Source: Acidobacteriota bacterium (GTDB lineage Bacteria > Acidobacteriota > Terriglobia > Acidiferrales > UBA7541). Taken from it: a stretch of 43,561 bases of DNA. The notes beneath the pieces were generated by a model. It saw nothing but the letters and a program-made list of their open reading frames with translations. It was not told the origin of the DNA and searched no databases. The stretch spans positions 1-43,561 of the forward strand of contig JABDGF010000014.1 of the NCBI GenBank assembly GCA_013286165.1, given 5' to 3'. Shown here one piece after another: positions 21,001 through 28,607 of the stretch. How positions within the stretch are numbered: position 1 is the first letter of the stretch; each line of letters opens with the position of its first letter. Both the position numbers and the translations under genes were made by a program.

Positions 21001-23807
21001 TCGACGATCCCGATGACGTCGATCTCATTCGCCAGCTCCTTCGCGCGCACGAATACTGGCGCATGAAACAGATGCCCGCGGACGTTGTGATCATCAACGA
21101 AAAAGCGCCGTCGTATCTGCAAGAGCTGCACGGCTCGCTCGAAGCTCTGGTTCGCGGCTCGCAGGTGCGCCAGGCACCCAACGCCGCGTCCGCCAGCGGC
21201 AAAGTTTACCTTCTGCGTGACAGCAACCTTCCACCGCAAGCCAAAGCGCAGCTGCAGGCCATCGCGCGCGTCGTGCTGCTCAGCCGGCGCGGCACGCTTG
21301 CCGAACAAGTGCTGCGCACGCAGGCCGGCGAGTCCTCGCCCGAATACCAGCCGAAGCCGATTCGCGCGAGCAAACGCCAGGACGTTCAGCTTCCGCTTCC
21401 ATTTCTCCAATTTCCGAATGGCCTCGGCGGCTTCGCTGAAAATGGTCGCGAGTACGTCACCGTCCTCAGTGAGGGGCTGCGCACGCCCGAGCCGTGGGTC
21501 AACGTCGTCGCGAATCCCAATTTCGGTTTCTTGGTTTCCGAGTCGGGCGGCTGCTTTACCTGGTCCGAAAACAGCCACGAGAATCAGCTCACGCCCTGGT
21601 CCAACGATCACGTGTTCGATACGCCCGGCGAAGCGATCTACATTCGCGACGAAGTTTCCGGCGAAGTCTGGTCGCCCACTGCGCTTCCGATTCGAGACGA
21701 AGCAGGCACCTACGTCACCCGCCACGGCCAGGGCTACAGCCGCTTCCAGCACGCCTCCCGCGGCATCGTGCTCGACCTCACTCAGTTCGTTCCACCCGAC
21801 GATCCGATAAAAATTTCGCGCCTCACATTGCAGAACGAATCGGGCCGCACGCGCCGCGTTTCCGTTACCGGTTACGCCGAGTGGCTCCTCGGCAGCTCAC
21901 GCAAATCGGCGCAGTCGCTGATCACCGAAATCGATTCGCAAACGCGCGCTTTGCTCGTTCGCAGCCCGTGGCTCGGCGAATTCGGCGGCCGCGTCGCATT
22001 CGCCGACTTGGCAGGCAAGCAATCGTCGCTCACCGCCGATCGCGCCGAGTTTTTCGGCCGTAACGGCTCACCACAACACCCCGCCGCGCTCGAACTCGGC
22101 GTGCCGCTCTCCGGCAAAGTCGGCGCCGGCCTCGATCCTTGCGCCGCGTTGCAAACCACGATCGAATTGCGCCCCGGCGCACGCGCCGAAGTCGTCTTCT
22201 TCATCGGCCAGGGCCGCGACCGCGACCACGCGCGCCAGCTGATTTCGCGCTATCGCAGCGCGGACCTCGATGCTGTGTTCCGCACCGTCGTCAAGAATTG
22301 GGACGACATCGTCTGCGGGGTCCAGGTGAAAACGCCCGACCCCAGCATGGACGTCCTGCTCAACCGTTGGCTCCTGTATCAAACGCTCTCGTGCCGCGTC
22401 TGGGCGCGCGCCGCTTTCTATCAGCTCAGCGGCGCATTCGGCTTCCGCGATCAACTGCAAGACGTGATGGCGCTCTCCGTCGCGAAACGCGCCGTCACCC
22501 GCAATCAGATTCTCCTCGCCGCCGCGCATCAGTTCCCGCAGGGCGACGTCCAGCACTGGTGGCATCCGCCTTCGGGCCGCGGCATTCGCACGCGCATGTC
22601 CGACGATCTCGTGTGGCTACCCTACGTCGTCACGCAATATCTCGAAGCCACCGGCGACACATCGATCCTCGACGAAGTCGTCCCGTTCATCGACGGCGAA
22701 CTTCTCGACGAAAATCAAAAGGAAGCCTACTTCCAGCCGCGCATCTCCGAGATCAAAGCCACAATTTTCGAACACTGCGCCCGCGCGCTCGACAAATCAC
22801 TCTCCGTCGGCGCGCACGGTCTGCCGCTGATGGGCACTGGAGATTGGAACGACGGCATGAATCGCGTCGGTCAGGACGGCAAAGGCGAAAGCGTCTGGCT
22901 CGGTTGGTTTCTACACACAGTTCTTTGGGAGTTTGCGAAGGTCGCCGACACGCGCGGCGAAGCTACACGCGCCGAGGCGTGGCGCATCCACGTTAGCGCG
23001 CTCAAAGCCGCTCTCGAACGCGAAGGATGGGACGGCGAGTGGTACCGCCGCGCCTACTTCGACGACGGCGCGCCTCTCGGCACCGCGCAGGATACCGAAT
23101 GCCGCATTGACGCCATCGCTCAGTCTTGGGGAGTGATGAGCGGTGCCGCGGAAAAAGGCCGAGCCACGCGCGCCATGCAAGCCGTCGATCAACTTCTCGT
23201 CAAGCGACCCGAGGGCTTGCTCTTGCTTCTCACGCCGCCCTTCGATCATCCGCAGCACGACCCGGGCTACATCAAAGGTTATCTGCCCGGCATTCGTGAA
23301 AATGGTGGCCAGTACACTCACGCTTCCACGTGGACGCTCATCGCCTTCGCCGCGCTTGGCGATGGCGACAAAGCCGGAGAACTTTTCCGCATGATGAATC
23401 CGATTAACCGCTCGAACTCGCGCGCCAGCGCGCAGCGCTACAAAGTGGAACCGTACGTTCTTGCGGGAGACATCTACGCCGAGCCTCCGCACGTTGGCCG
23501 CGGCGGTTGGACTTGGTACACCGGCTCGGCCGGCTGGTTTTATCGCGCGGGAATGGAATGGATTCTCGGGTTCCGAGTTCGCGGCATGAATCTCTCCATC
23601 GATCCATGCATCCCGCGCAATTGGCGCGAATTCTCGATCGAGTTCCGCTATCACACCGCGACGTACAAGGTTCGCGTGGAAAATCCGTCCAGCGTCGCGA
23701 AGGGCGTCGCGCTCACCGAACTCGACGGCAAAGTGTTGCAAGGCGCCGCAAACATCCCTCTTCAGGACGACGGCAAAGTCCATCAAGTCCGCGTCGTTCT
23801 CGGCTAG
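15009..23807 (+). CDS. ndvB: Cyclic beta-1,2-glucan synthase (NdvB/Cgs type), 2932 aa
   Basis: Giant membrane enzyme that polymerises, cyclises and trims beta-1,2-glucan from UDP-glucose. Order seen: N-terminal soluble part (1-400); two helices (about 407-465); GT84 glycosyltransferase core (about 480-820) with ITLDADTRLPRGA near 625 and the later RWIRGDWQLLPWI (QxxRW-like) block; more helices (about 825-990); a glycoamylase-like domain (about 1005-1590) with WFKLGRALTP, WGISESAYNARD and KAYMAHHQGMS; two beta-supersandwich domains (from about 1658 and 2135); and a C-terminal GH94 (alpha/alpha)6 domain with FGFRDQLQDVMAL and GTGDWNDGMN near 2608. Length matches rhizobial NdvB (about 2800-2900). 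The ATG at 15009 has no strong ribosome site. It is alone in its transcript and ends before a bidirectional terminator. Confidence 0.93.
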   Translation: MTKPITPVPIPGEPEEPIRAELFSPERLEQHGESLAAAQTVSTPIDAGRPLIPRVLENGRVLLEYYRSTAEAIQHDQSITPAAEWLVDNFYIVEEQLREIRDDLPAGYYRKLPKLNEGHLEGFPRVFGVAWAYVAHTDSRFDPEMLGNFVSAYQRVQPLTIGELWAVAITLRVVLVENLRRIAERLVRNRQARVEADLLADKVLGTAGQTQVPAEVLVKDYENRKLDRAFAVQLVQRLRDVDPKVAPILLWLDKTLAAQGTTSDEIVRAEHQDQAATTVTVRNIITSMRLMITFDWQTFFESISLVDDILREGSTFAEMDFSTRDYYRHAIEDLSRGSKFSEPEVAQRAVNRAHNAQGRRGPKGEPLESRQFDPGYYLISHGRIEFEKELGFKISWRRGLLRSYVRGAAAGYLGTILLLTIAVLALPLLHASEQGTSWKLLVVMALLASIPASDLAISLVNRAVTDLLGPRTLARLELKDGVPESLRTIVVVPMLLTSAKTIKAQAEHLEVHYLANPDGDLRFAILSDWLNAPAESAPGDEELLSAATAAIADLNEKHGLPAGEGDRFFLLHRKRTWNPQEQEWMGWERKRGKLHELNQLLRGSTTTNFLPIAGKAPQLPAGIKYVITLDADTRLPRGATSRLVGTMAHPLNLPKYDPSQGRIVEGYSIVQPRITPTLPTDREGSLFQRIFSGPAGIDPYASAVSDVYQDLFREGSYTGKGIYDVDAFESALDGKVRENTLLSHDLFEGIFARAALASDIELFDEYPSHYEVAASRAHRWIRGDWQLLPWIFGKGGLPADQARNIHIPIISRWKMFDNLRRSLSAPSMFLTLLAAWLIPQLSPWAWTRFILTTISIPSLISFLVGLNPRLGGISKRSHIRNVLSDLYLGLTQIGITVTMLAFQAWLSADAIGRTLVRLWFTHKHMLEWTTAAQASRAADLKFFGIYRRMISSVVLAILVFLAVFYLRPHALWAAVPFIAVWIAAPGVARWISMPPKLPEVEPLVEPDAKVLRTIARATWRYFETFVTAEDNFLPPDNFQEDPKPVVAHRTSPTNIGLYLLSALCARDLGWCGAIEVVDRLEDSFRTLGKLEAYKGHLYNWYDTRDLRPLDPKYVSSVDSGNLAGNLIVIANGCRELIRKPWDGKCMLEGLEDNVHLLRDAMARIDDTKRTHTVTRKQLSNATDAFATLLSPVPQNATEWATRFVELHDRLKNLADIGQTFAQEAGNSPDAELQAWTEAARNCVESHLRDARIAIPWLRLSPAEVHSLGERHVRNTAEWAALAPFFEKLPSPEAALDRFEAAARALADVRAKAIQENSNDPDLIPHIDSLIDALNGASADASALVKRLSAIAATSKKMFDEMDFTFLYDTPRKLFAIGFRGTDGALDPNCYDLLASEARLTSFIAIAKGDVPSAHWFKLGRALTPVGRGSALISWSGSMFEYLMPALVMRSPANSLLTQTYEQVVYRQIEYGNERGVPWGISESAYNARDIDFTYQYSSFGVPGLGLKRGLIEDLVIAPYATALATMIEPADAVKNFARIAEAGGRGFYGFYESLDYTGSRLPEGKSVAVVKAYMAHHQGMSVVACANVLTDGATQARFHVEPIVQATALLLQERTPRDTLVARPRAEEVSAATKVRMYVPPVVRRFTNVNESTPRTQLLSNGRYSVMLTSAGSGYSRWHDIAVTRWREDATRDCWGQYVFLRDVQTGAVWSAGYQPTGAEPDSYEATFYEDHAEIIRRDRSITTSLDVLVSPEDDAEVRRISISNLGVRSRDIQVTSYAELSLTSQAADVAHPAFANLFVETEFVPQVAALVATRRKRSDDEPPVWAAHTMVVDGESVGDLQYETDRANFVGRARSLLDPVSVIDGRPLSNTVGPVLDPIISLRRTVRIPPGYTVHIVFSTIVAAEREAVLELADKYRDPRIFDRTSTLAWTQSQVQLHHLSITPEEAHVFQRLANAMLYPDPMLRPPSDVLAQTNLEINTLWSQGISGDLPIVLARIDDPDDVDLIRQLLRAHEYWRMKQMPADVVIINEKAPSYLQELHGSLEALVRGSQVRQAPNAASASGKVYLLRDSNLPPQAKAQLQAIARVVLLSRRGTLAEQVLRTQAGESSPEYQPKPIRASKRQDVQLPLPFLQFPNGLGGFAENGREYVTVLSEGLRTPEPWVNVVANPNFGFLVSESGGCFTWSENSHENQLTPWSNDHVFDTPGEAIYIRDEVSGEVWSPTALPIRDEAGTYVTRHGQGYSRFQHASRGIVLDLTQFVPPDDPIKISRLTLQNESGRTRRVSVTGYAEWLLGSSRKSAQSLITEIDSQTRALLVRSPWLGEFGGRVAFADLAGKQSSLTADRAEFFGRNGSPQHPAALELGVPLSGKVGAGLDPCAALQTTIELRPGARAEVVFFIGQGRDRDHARQLISRYRSADLDAVFRTVVKNWDDIVCGVQVKTPDPSMDVLLNRWLLYQTLSCRVWARAAFYQLSGAFGFRDQLQDVMALSVAKRAVTRNQILLAAAHQFPQGDVQHWWHPPSGRGIRTRMSDDLVWLPYVVTQYLEATGDTSILDEVVPFIDGELLDENQKEAYFQPRISEIKATIFEHCARALDKSLSVGAHGLPLMGTGDWNDGMNRVGQDGKGESVWLGWFLHTVLWEFAKVADTRGEATRAEAWRIHVSALKAALEREGWDGEWYRRAYFDDGAPLGTAQDTECRIDAIAQSWGVMSGAAEKGRATRAMQAVDQLLVKRPEGLLLLLTPPFDHPQHDPGYIKGYLPGIRENGGQYTHASTWTLIAFAALGDGDKAGELFRMMNPINRSNSRASAQRYKVEPYVLAGDIYAEPPHVGRGGWTWYTGSAGWFYRAGMEWILGFRVRGMNLSIDPCIPRNWREFSIEFRYHTATYKVRVENPSSVAKGVALTELDGKVLQGAANIPLQDDGKVHQVRVVLG

Positions 23808-23910
23808 CAGACCGCGAGCGTGGGGTAGTTCCGCTTTGCGGGACCGCGCAACGTTCACAACGCCGCGCTGAAATGTGGGTAGAAGCGTCGCGTCGGCCCA
23901 AGTGAACACA

Positions 23911-23943
23911 AAAAAAGGGCGCCCCCGTAGGAGCGCCCCTTTT
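23911..23943. terminator. Bidirectional intrinsic terminator
   Basis: Stem 23917-23925 pairs with 23930-23938 (GGGCGC with GCGCCC, one C/A mismatch, then CC with GG) around a CGTA loop. It is flanked by seven A on the left and four T on the right. It serves the convergent glucan synthase gene (+) and the DUF1328 gene (-). Confidence 0.85.
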
Positions 23944-23968
23944 GCTACGGCCCGAAATCTCGCAGCTC

Positions 23969-24139
23969 CTAGTTCGAAGCTCGTGTCAGCAAACCCGACA
24001 CCAGTGACACCAAAAACAGCACGAGGAAAATGAAGAACAAAATCTTGGCGATGCCCGCTGCTGCCGCGGCGATGCCGAGGAAGCCAAACACGCCTGCAAT
24101 CAGAGCAATCACGAAAAATGCCAAAGCGTAGCGCAACAT
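23969..24139 (-). CDS. DUF1328-family small membrane protein (YtjA-like), 56 aa
   Basis: Tiny inner-membrane protein with two hydrophobic helices: [20 protein letters not shown] and an [20 protein letters not shown]-type second helix separated by an Ala-rich turn (AAAAAG). This is the layout of DUF1328 (PF07043). The start at 24139 is set by AGGAGG seven bases upstream on the minus strand; a longer frame to 24202 lacks any ribosome site. Members are often induced by stress or stationary phase, but the function is unknown. It follows a second small membrane protein gene on the same strand. Confidence 0.88.
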   Translation of the reverse strand: MLRYALAFFVIALIAGVFGFLGIAAAAAGIAKILFFIFLVLFLVSLVSGLLTRASN

Positions 24140-24213
24140 AGATCCTCCTTTTTGTTGTCCGTCGTTGTGCGTGCTAATTGCAAATCCCGTCTCAACTACC
24201 AAGTCATCCGCCT

Positions 24214-24558
24214 TTAAGCCGCGTTCGCGCGTTGCGGCTGCGCCGGCAACAAAGTCTGAGGCGGCACTGGCGATTTCGTCGTCTTATTGATCGCGCGATA
24301 AGCCGCGATCGGGAACTGCGTCGCCGATTTCAACGAGATATTCCAACGCGGCACGATCGGCTTGCCCAACAGTGCAGGGAAGTGCCGGCCCATGCGCGTC
24401 TTCGCTGTTGAGATCACCACCGCCATCAGCACCACGCACGCCCCAACCAGTCCGTAGAACACCACCTCATTCAGCCGCGTCGAAAGAAACGCCACCGACG
24501 AAGCCAATGAACCCACGATCAGAATTGCGAAGTTCGAAATTGCCCGCTGCAAGTGCAT
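24214..24558 (-). CDS. Small membrane protein of unknown function, 114 aa
   Basis: No family recognised. Two predicted helices lie near residues 8-25 ([17 protein letters not shown]) and 30-50 ([19 protein letters not shown]). A basic soluble tail of about 60 residues follows, ending in Pro/Gln/Ala-rich low-complexity sequence. ATG at 24558 has AAAGGA about ten bases upstream on the minus strand. It lies 74 bases upstream of the DUF1328 gene on the same strand, so both may share a promoter in the CTAGGG-containing spacer to the right. Confidence 0.7.
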   Translation of the reverse strand: MHLQRAISNFAILIVGSLASSVAFLSTRLNEVVFYGLVGACVVLMAVVISTAKTRMGRHFPALLGKPIVPRWNISLKSATQFPIAAYRAINKTTKSPVPPQTLLPAQPQRANAA

Positions 24559-24968
24559 AGCCGCTGTCCTTTGAATTGTTTTGCGGCATCGGCCTCATCG
24601 AGCTCGACCGCCGCGAAGCACGTTCAATATAGTCACGGCCCCATTTTTCTTGAATCGGTGGGATTCCCTAGTACCCCTAGGGACTTCTTGTATCGCTATG
24701 AGATTCAAAATCCTGCGCATCCCACGCCCTCTTAGGCGAAGAAACCCGTACAGCCACCCCGGTAGACCCCTACAGGGATTCACGTATTGTCGTTCTAAGG
24801 GGAATCGCAATACTGGTAGGGCATTCTGACCCGTGTCTCAACGCGGCATCATCACCGCCGATCGGTTCACCAGAATTTCTTATCGCAACACCGATGCTGA
24901 CGCTCGAAATGCGTCCTTTCGATTCACGATCACGCGAAGCGCGGCGATACAATCACCGAAGGACTTGA
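24559..24968. promoter_or_regulatory. Divergent control region with CCCCTA..GGGA motifs
   Basis: This 410-base region separates the minus-strand small membrane genes from the plus-strand kinase gene and contains no gene. It holds two imperfect palindromes of one type: CCCCTAGGGA at 24674-24683 and CCCCTACAGGGA at 24767-24778. Each is followed 6-9 bases later by a TATCG/TATTG block (24691 and about 24785). A similar arrangement lies at 28427-28448. They could be operators of the adjacent NarL-type regulator or promoter elements of an alternative sigma factor. This is pattern-based inference. Confidence 0.4.
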
Positions 24969-26721
24969 ATGCTGGATTTTTTTCAGAAGCTTGCGGACCC
25001 AAAGTTCATTCCAGACAGGGCATCCCTGCGCGAGCTCCAAATGGAAGTCGAGCGCGGCAAAAAAGCGGAAGCCGAACTACAGGCCTCGCACAAGGCTCTC
25101 GAAGACCAGATCAGCCTCCACGTCGCCGATCTGGCCCGCAGCAACTCGCTACTCGAAGATAAAGTCCGTGAGAACGAAGAAGTCACCGCCACAGTCGCGG
25201 CAATCGGCGAATCGATTCCGTTTGGCGTCTGGATTTACGAAAAAAGCGGCAAGGTTCGCTTCATCAGCAAGTCGCTGCTCGATCTGATGGAATCCGACCT
25301 CGACAATGCAGGCTCCAAGAACTGGTGGGACCTGCTGCCCGAAAACGTTCGCCCCGCCGCGGAGGCCGCCTGGACCCGCTGCATGAGCTCGACCTGCTCG
25401 TTTGATTTTGAGTTCGAGCTTCCCAAAAGCGACGGCACATTCCACACCATCATGAGCCGCGGCGTCCCCGTGAAAAATTCAGCGGGAAAGGTATTCTATT
25501 ATGCTGGCGTGCAGCTTGACGTCTCCGAACGCGTCCGCATCACCAGCGAGCTGAAAGCCGCTCACGAAAACCTCGAAACTCAGATTCAGCACCGCACACT
25601 TCAACTCAACGAAGTAAACCACAAGCTCACGGCTGAACTCGTCGATCGCATGAAGACCGAAGAAGCGTTGCGCGCCAGCGAAACTCAACTCCGCGCCCTC
25701 TTCGACAGCTCGCTCGACGCGATCGTCGTTCTTGACGACAGCCGTCGCATCCTCGATGCGAATCCATCGGCCCTAGCGCTCTTTGGCATCGCCCGCGACG
25801 CACTGCGCGAATTCACGCTGGACCATTTCGTCGCACCGGCTAGCAAAGATCAGTTTTTTGCGCGACTGGCCTTTGGTCACCGCAAAAACCGAACACTGGG
25901 GCGAGCTGGAACTCGCCCGCGCAGACGGCACGATGCGCCTCGCCCAGTTCAGCTCGCGCGCCAATTTTGTTCCCGGCCGCCACCTCGCGAACTTTCGCGA
26001 TATCACCCGCCGCCGCGACGCCGAAGAATCACTCAGCTTCCTCTCCCAGCGGTTGCTCCAGGCGCAGGACGAGGAGCGCCGCCGCATCGCTCGTGAATTG
26101 CACGACAGTACCGGTCAGTGCCTCGCCGCCGTTCGCATGAATTTGCAAATCCTAAAAGGCGAGGAAGACCGCCTTAGTGAGAATGCACAGAAGTCGCTTG
26201 AGGACGCATTCAAGACCTCCAGCAGTTGCGCCGCAGACGTTCGCACACTTTCCTATTTGCTACATCCGCCGCTCCTCGATGAACTCGGCCTCGCCGCCGC
26301 CCTCGGATGGTACACATCTGGTTTTGGCGAGCGCAGCGGCGTCCGCGTCACTCTCGACGTCTCGCCCCGCGACCTGCAGCTTACGCAAGACGTTGGCACC
26401 GCGCTCTACCGCATCGTGCAGGAGTGCCTCACCAACATTCACCGGCACTCGCACAGCCCCACGGCGCAGATTCGCCTTACGCTCGAAAAGAATCAAATTG
26501 TCTTGAATGTCACTGATCAAGGCCGCGGATTGCCGGCCGATAAACGGGAAATCCTCGATGATGGTGTGAAAGGTCTCGGTGTCGGCATCGGCGGCATGCG
26601 GGAACGCGTCAAGCAGCTCGGTGGTACACTGAAAATAATGCCGGAAAATCCTGGGACCACAGTCACTGTAACTTTGCCATGGGAGGCAGATGATGCCCGC
26701 ACTCAAGCTCCTGGTAGCTGA
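24969..26721 (+). CDS. Cytosolic PAS-PAS sensor histidine kinase (NarL partner type), interrupted by a frameshift
   Basis: One kinase is spread over two frames. The first frame (24969 onward) encodes a coiled coil (about residues 20-70), a PAS domain (about 72-190, with FGVWIYEKSGKVRFISKSLL), a second coiled coil (about 190-240) and the start of a second PAS domain (ALFDSSLDAIVVLDDSRRIL). The sense continues in the +1 frame from about 25860 (RDWPLVTAKTEHWGELEL), through the PAS end, a HisKA_3 box (RRRIARELHDSTGQ, His is the phosphorylation site) and an HATPase_c domain with LYRIVQECLTNIHRHS, DQGRGLP and GVGIGGMRERV. Removing one T from T6 at 25854-25859 restores a protein of 583 residues. No transmembrane segment is seen. 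Its 3' end overlaps the response regulator start. It could be a real mutation, slippage or a read error. Confidence 0.88.
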
Positions 26722-27349
26722 CGATCACGAAATTGTACGCAAGGGCCTGCGAGCCATTGTGGAATCCGCTCACGAATGCGAAGTCGTGGGTGAAGCAACC
26801 GACGGCCGCCAGGCCGTCACGATGGCCAAGGAGCTGAATCCGGACATCGTCGTGCTCGATCTCGCCATGCCTTCGCTCAACGGCCTCGAGGCCACGCGTC
26901 AGATTCTGAAGAATCGTCCGCAGACCAAAGTCCTTATCCTCACCATGCATGAGACCGATCCGCTGATCCGTCAGGTGCTCGATGCCGGCGCGCGCGGCTA
27001 CATTCTGAAGACGGACGCGGGTCGCGACCTGGTCTCCGCGATTGAAGCACTCCGCCGCAACAAGACGTTCTTCACGTCACGTGTCGCGCAAATGATTCTC
27101 GACGGCTTCCTGAAGGGCGATCCGAAGCCAGTGGACAATCAACCAGCCGGCGGCCGCCTGACCGCCCGCCAGCGCGAAATCGTTCAGCTTCTAGCCGAAG
27201 GAAAGAGCAGCAAGGAAGTCGCCGTCGCGCTCGGCCTCAGCGTAAAGACGGCCGAAACGCATCGCGCGAACATCATGCGTAAGCTCGATTGCCACTCGGT
27301 CAGCGAAGTGGTCCGTTACGCGATCCGCAACAAGATCATCGAGGCGTAG
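26693..27349 (+). CDS. NarL/FixJ-family response regulator
   Basis: Transcription factor phosphorylated by the preceding kinase. The receiver domain (1-120) has the acidic pair LLVADDHE, the phospho-acceptor Asp in DIVVLDLAMPSLNG and the Lys in YILKTD. A LuxR-type helix-turn-helix fills the C-terminus (LTARQREIVQLLAEGKSSKE and LSVKTAETHRANIMRKL). ATG 26693 is preferred to the adjacent ATG 26690 because GGGAGG at 26681-26686 is better spaced. The start lies within the kinase 3' end in another frame, so the pair is coupled. Targets are unknown; the repeated CCCCTA..GGGA motifs nearby are candidates. Confidence 0.94.
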   Translation: MPALKLLVADDHEIVRKGLRAIVESAHECEVVGEATDGRQAVTMAKELNPDIVVLDLAMPSLNGLEATRQILKNRPQTKVLILTMHETDPLIRQVLDAGARGYILKTDAGRDLVSAIEALRRNKTFFTSRVAQMILDGFLKGDPKPVDNQPAGGRLTARQREIVQLLAEGKSSKEVAVALGLSVKTAETHRANIMRKLDCHSVSEVVRYAIRNKIIEA

Positions 27350-27410
27350 GGCATCGCCGGTGGGTCGGCCAGTAGGTAGCTGAATCAGTACAGCATTGAC
27401 CGTATTTAAA

Positions 27411-27438
27411 TTGCCTCGTTGGGCTGTTGTTCTAGAAT
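27411..27438 (+). promoter_or_regulatory. Candidate sigma-70-type promoter for the receiver-only gene
   Basis: TTGCCT (27411-27416) and TAGAAT (27433-27438) are spaced by 16 bases in an AT-richer stretch about 100 bases upstream of the GTG start at 27538. It would let the receiver-only gene be expressed apart from the kinase/regulator pair. Weak evidence: consensus match only. Confidence 0.35.
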
Positions 27439-27537
27439 CAGAAACAAAGTGAGGCTCGATTTTCTTCGCCGCCAACCCGGTTCTAAGGGCTTATACGCGC
27501 AGGGAATCGAACCGCGAAGTCGCTCGAGGAGCAGGGA

Positions 27538-27939
27538 GTGTCTGAAAAGCCGTTGCGAATCCTAATCGCCGACGACCAGCCCTACATCCGCCGCGCCGTG
27601 CGCGCGCTGCTCGAGTCTCGCCCCGGGTGGGAAGTTTGCGGCGAAGCCTCCGACGGCAGGGAAGCCATTCGCAAGACCGACGAACTCCAACCGGACATTA
27701 TCGTCATGGATATGTTCATGCCGAATCTCAACGGCCTTGAGGCGACCCGTGAAATTTACGGCGCACATCGAGGTGCAAAAGTGCTGATCCTCACGCTTCA
27801 CGATCTGCCGGACCTCTCGCGCGCGGCGCGCGACGCAGGCGCCAAGGGTCTCGTCCTCAAATCCGACTCGAACCTCTTCCTCATCCCCGCCATCGAAGCC
27901 ATCGGCAATTCCGAGATGTATTTCGCCTACAAGCAGTAG
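27538..27939 (+). CDS. Receiver-only response regulator, 133 aa
   Basis: A single CheY-like receiver domain without an output domain. It has LIADDQ (acidic pocket), the phospho-acceptor Asp in DIIVMDMFMPNLNG, the Thr in LILTLHD and the Lys in GLVLKSDS. The GTG start at 27538 is preceded by a purine-rich AGGAGCAGGGA. The receiver resembles that of the regulator 190 bases upstream (NLNGLEATREI against SLNGLEATRQI), which suggests origin by duplication and loss of the DNA-binding domain. It may compete for phosphate from the same kinase or act through protein contact. Confidence 0.88.
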   Translation: MSEKPLRILIADDQPYIRRAVRALLESRPGWEVCGEASDGREAIRKTDELQPDIIVMDMFMPNLNGLEATREIYGAHRGAKVLILTLHDLPDLSRAARDAGAKGLVLKSDSNLFLIPAIEAIGNSEMYFAYKQ

Positions 27940-28055
27940 TACGCACCTACAGCCTCTCGCCCCCGCGATTCCAGCAAAGTCTCGATTTCTCCTTTTGCTT
28001 CCGCGCAGTCCAATCGTTGTGGAAGCACATTCCGCGATTTCGTACCGGAGGCCTT

Positions 28056-28280
28056 ATGAACTGGGAACAAATGGAAGGGAAGTGGAAGCAGTACAAAGGG
28101 CAAGCCAAGGAAAAGTGGGGCAAGCTCACCGACGACGACTTGAACGTGATCAACGGCCGTCGCGAGCAGCTCGTTGGCCGCATTGAGGAACGCTACGGCA
28201 TCCAGAAGGAAGCCGCCGAAAAGCAGGTGGACGAGTTCACCAAGGCGCTTAAAGAAGAAGTTCGCTCGGCTCGGGCATAG
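28056..28280 (+). CDS. csbD: CsbD-family stress protein, 74 aa
   Basis: Small soluble protein with the CsbD (PF05532) signature: MNWEQMEGKWKQYKGQAKEK, then WGKLTDDDLNVINGRREQLVGRI split by the usual turn. Highly charged and predicted helical. The start ATG 28056 has CCGGAGG at 28046-28052; an upstream in-frame ATG at 28017 would add residues not found in the family. CsbD proteins are general stress proteins in Bacillus and many other bacteria, of unknown mechanism. A strong terminator follows. Confidence 0.93.
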   Translation: MNWEQMEGKWKQYKGQAKEKWGKLTDDDLNVINGRREQLVGRIEERYGIQKEAAEKQVDEFTKALKEEVRSARA

Positions 28281-28607
28281 CGCCAAGCCCAAGCCATCGG
28301 TAGCACTGATCTTGATTTCATAAACTTCATACCGGGCGGGGGCCGCAAGGCTTTCCGCCCTTTTTTATTCACCGGCGGGTCCCCAAAAGTGTCCAAAACT
28401 ACTAGATTCACCCTATGGCTATGCCTCTAGGCCGGTTTTACTATCGCTTCAAGTATTCCAAGACTTCAGCGCACAACTGGAGTCACCTGATTGCTTCCCA
28501 AGGCGGAGCCGCTGATGTCCCCCTGAACTGGGCGGCTCCTCCCACCTCCTTCTGAATCGTTTTATTAGGACACTCTCGCATTTCAGCGGTAGAAATCGTT
28601 CGGTTCG
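28281..28607. other. Intergenic region upstream of the glycoamylase-like gene
   Basis: Apart from the csbD terminator it holds no gene. At 28427-28448 it has CTAGG, ten bases, then TATCGCT, the same arrangement as at 24677-24697 in front of the kinase gene. An imperfect inverted repeat of GGCGGAGCCGC and GGCGGCTCC type lies at about 28500-28540. No clear ribosome site precedes the next gene. Confidence 0.4.
28334..28366 (+). terminator. Intrinsic terminator after csbD
   Basis: GGGCGG (28334-28339) pairs with CCGCCC (28355-28360), with further pairing possible inside around a GCAA loop, followed directly by six T. It lies 53 bases after the csbD stop. Confidence 0.85.
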
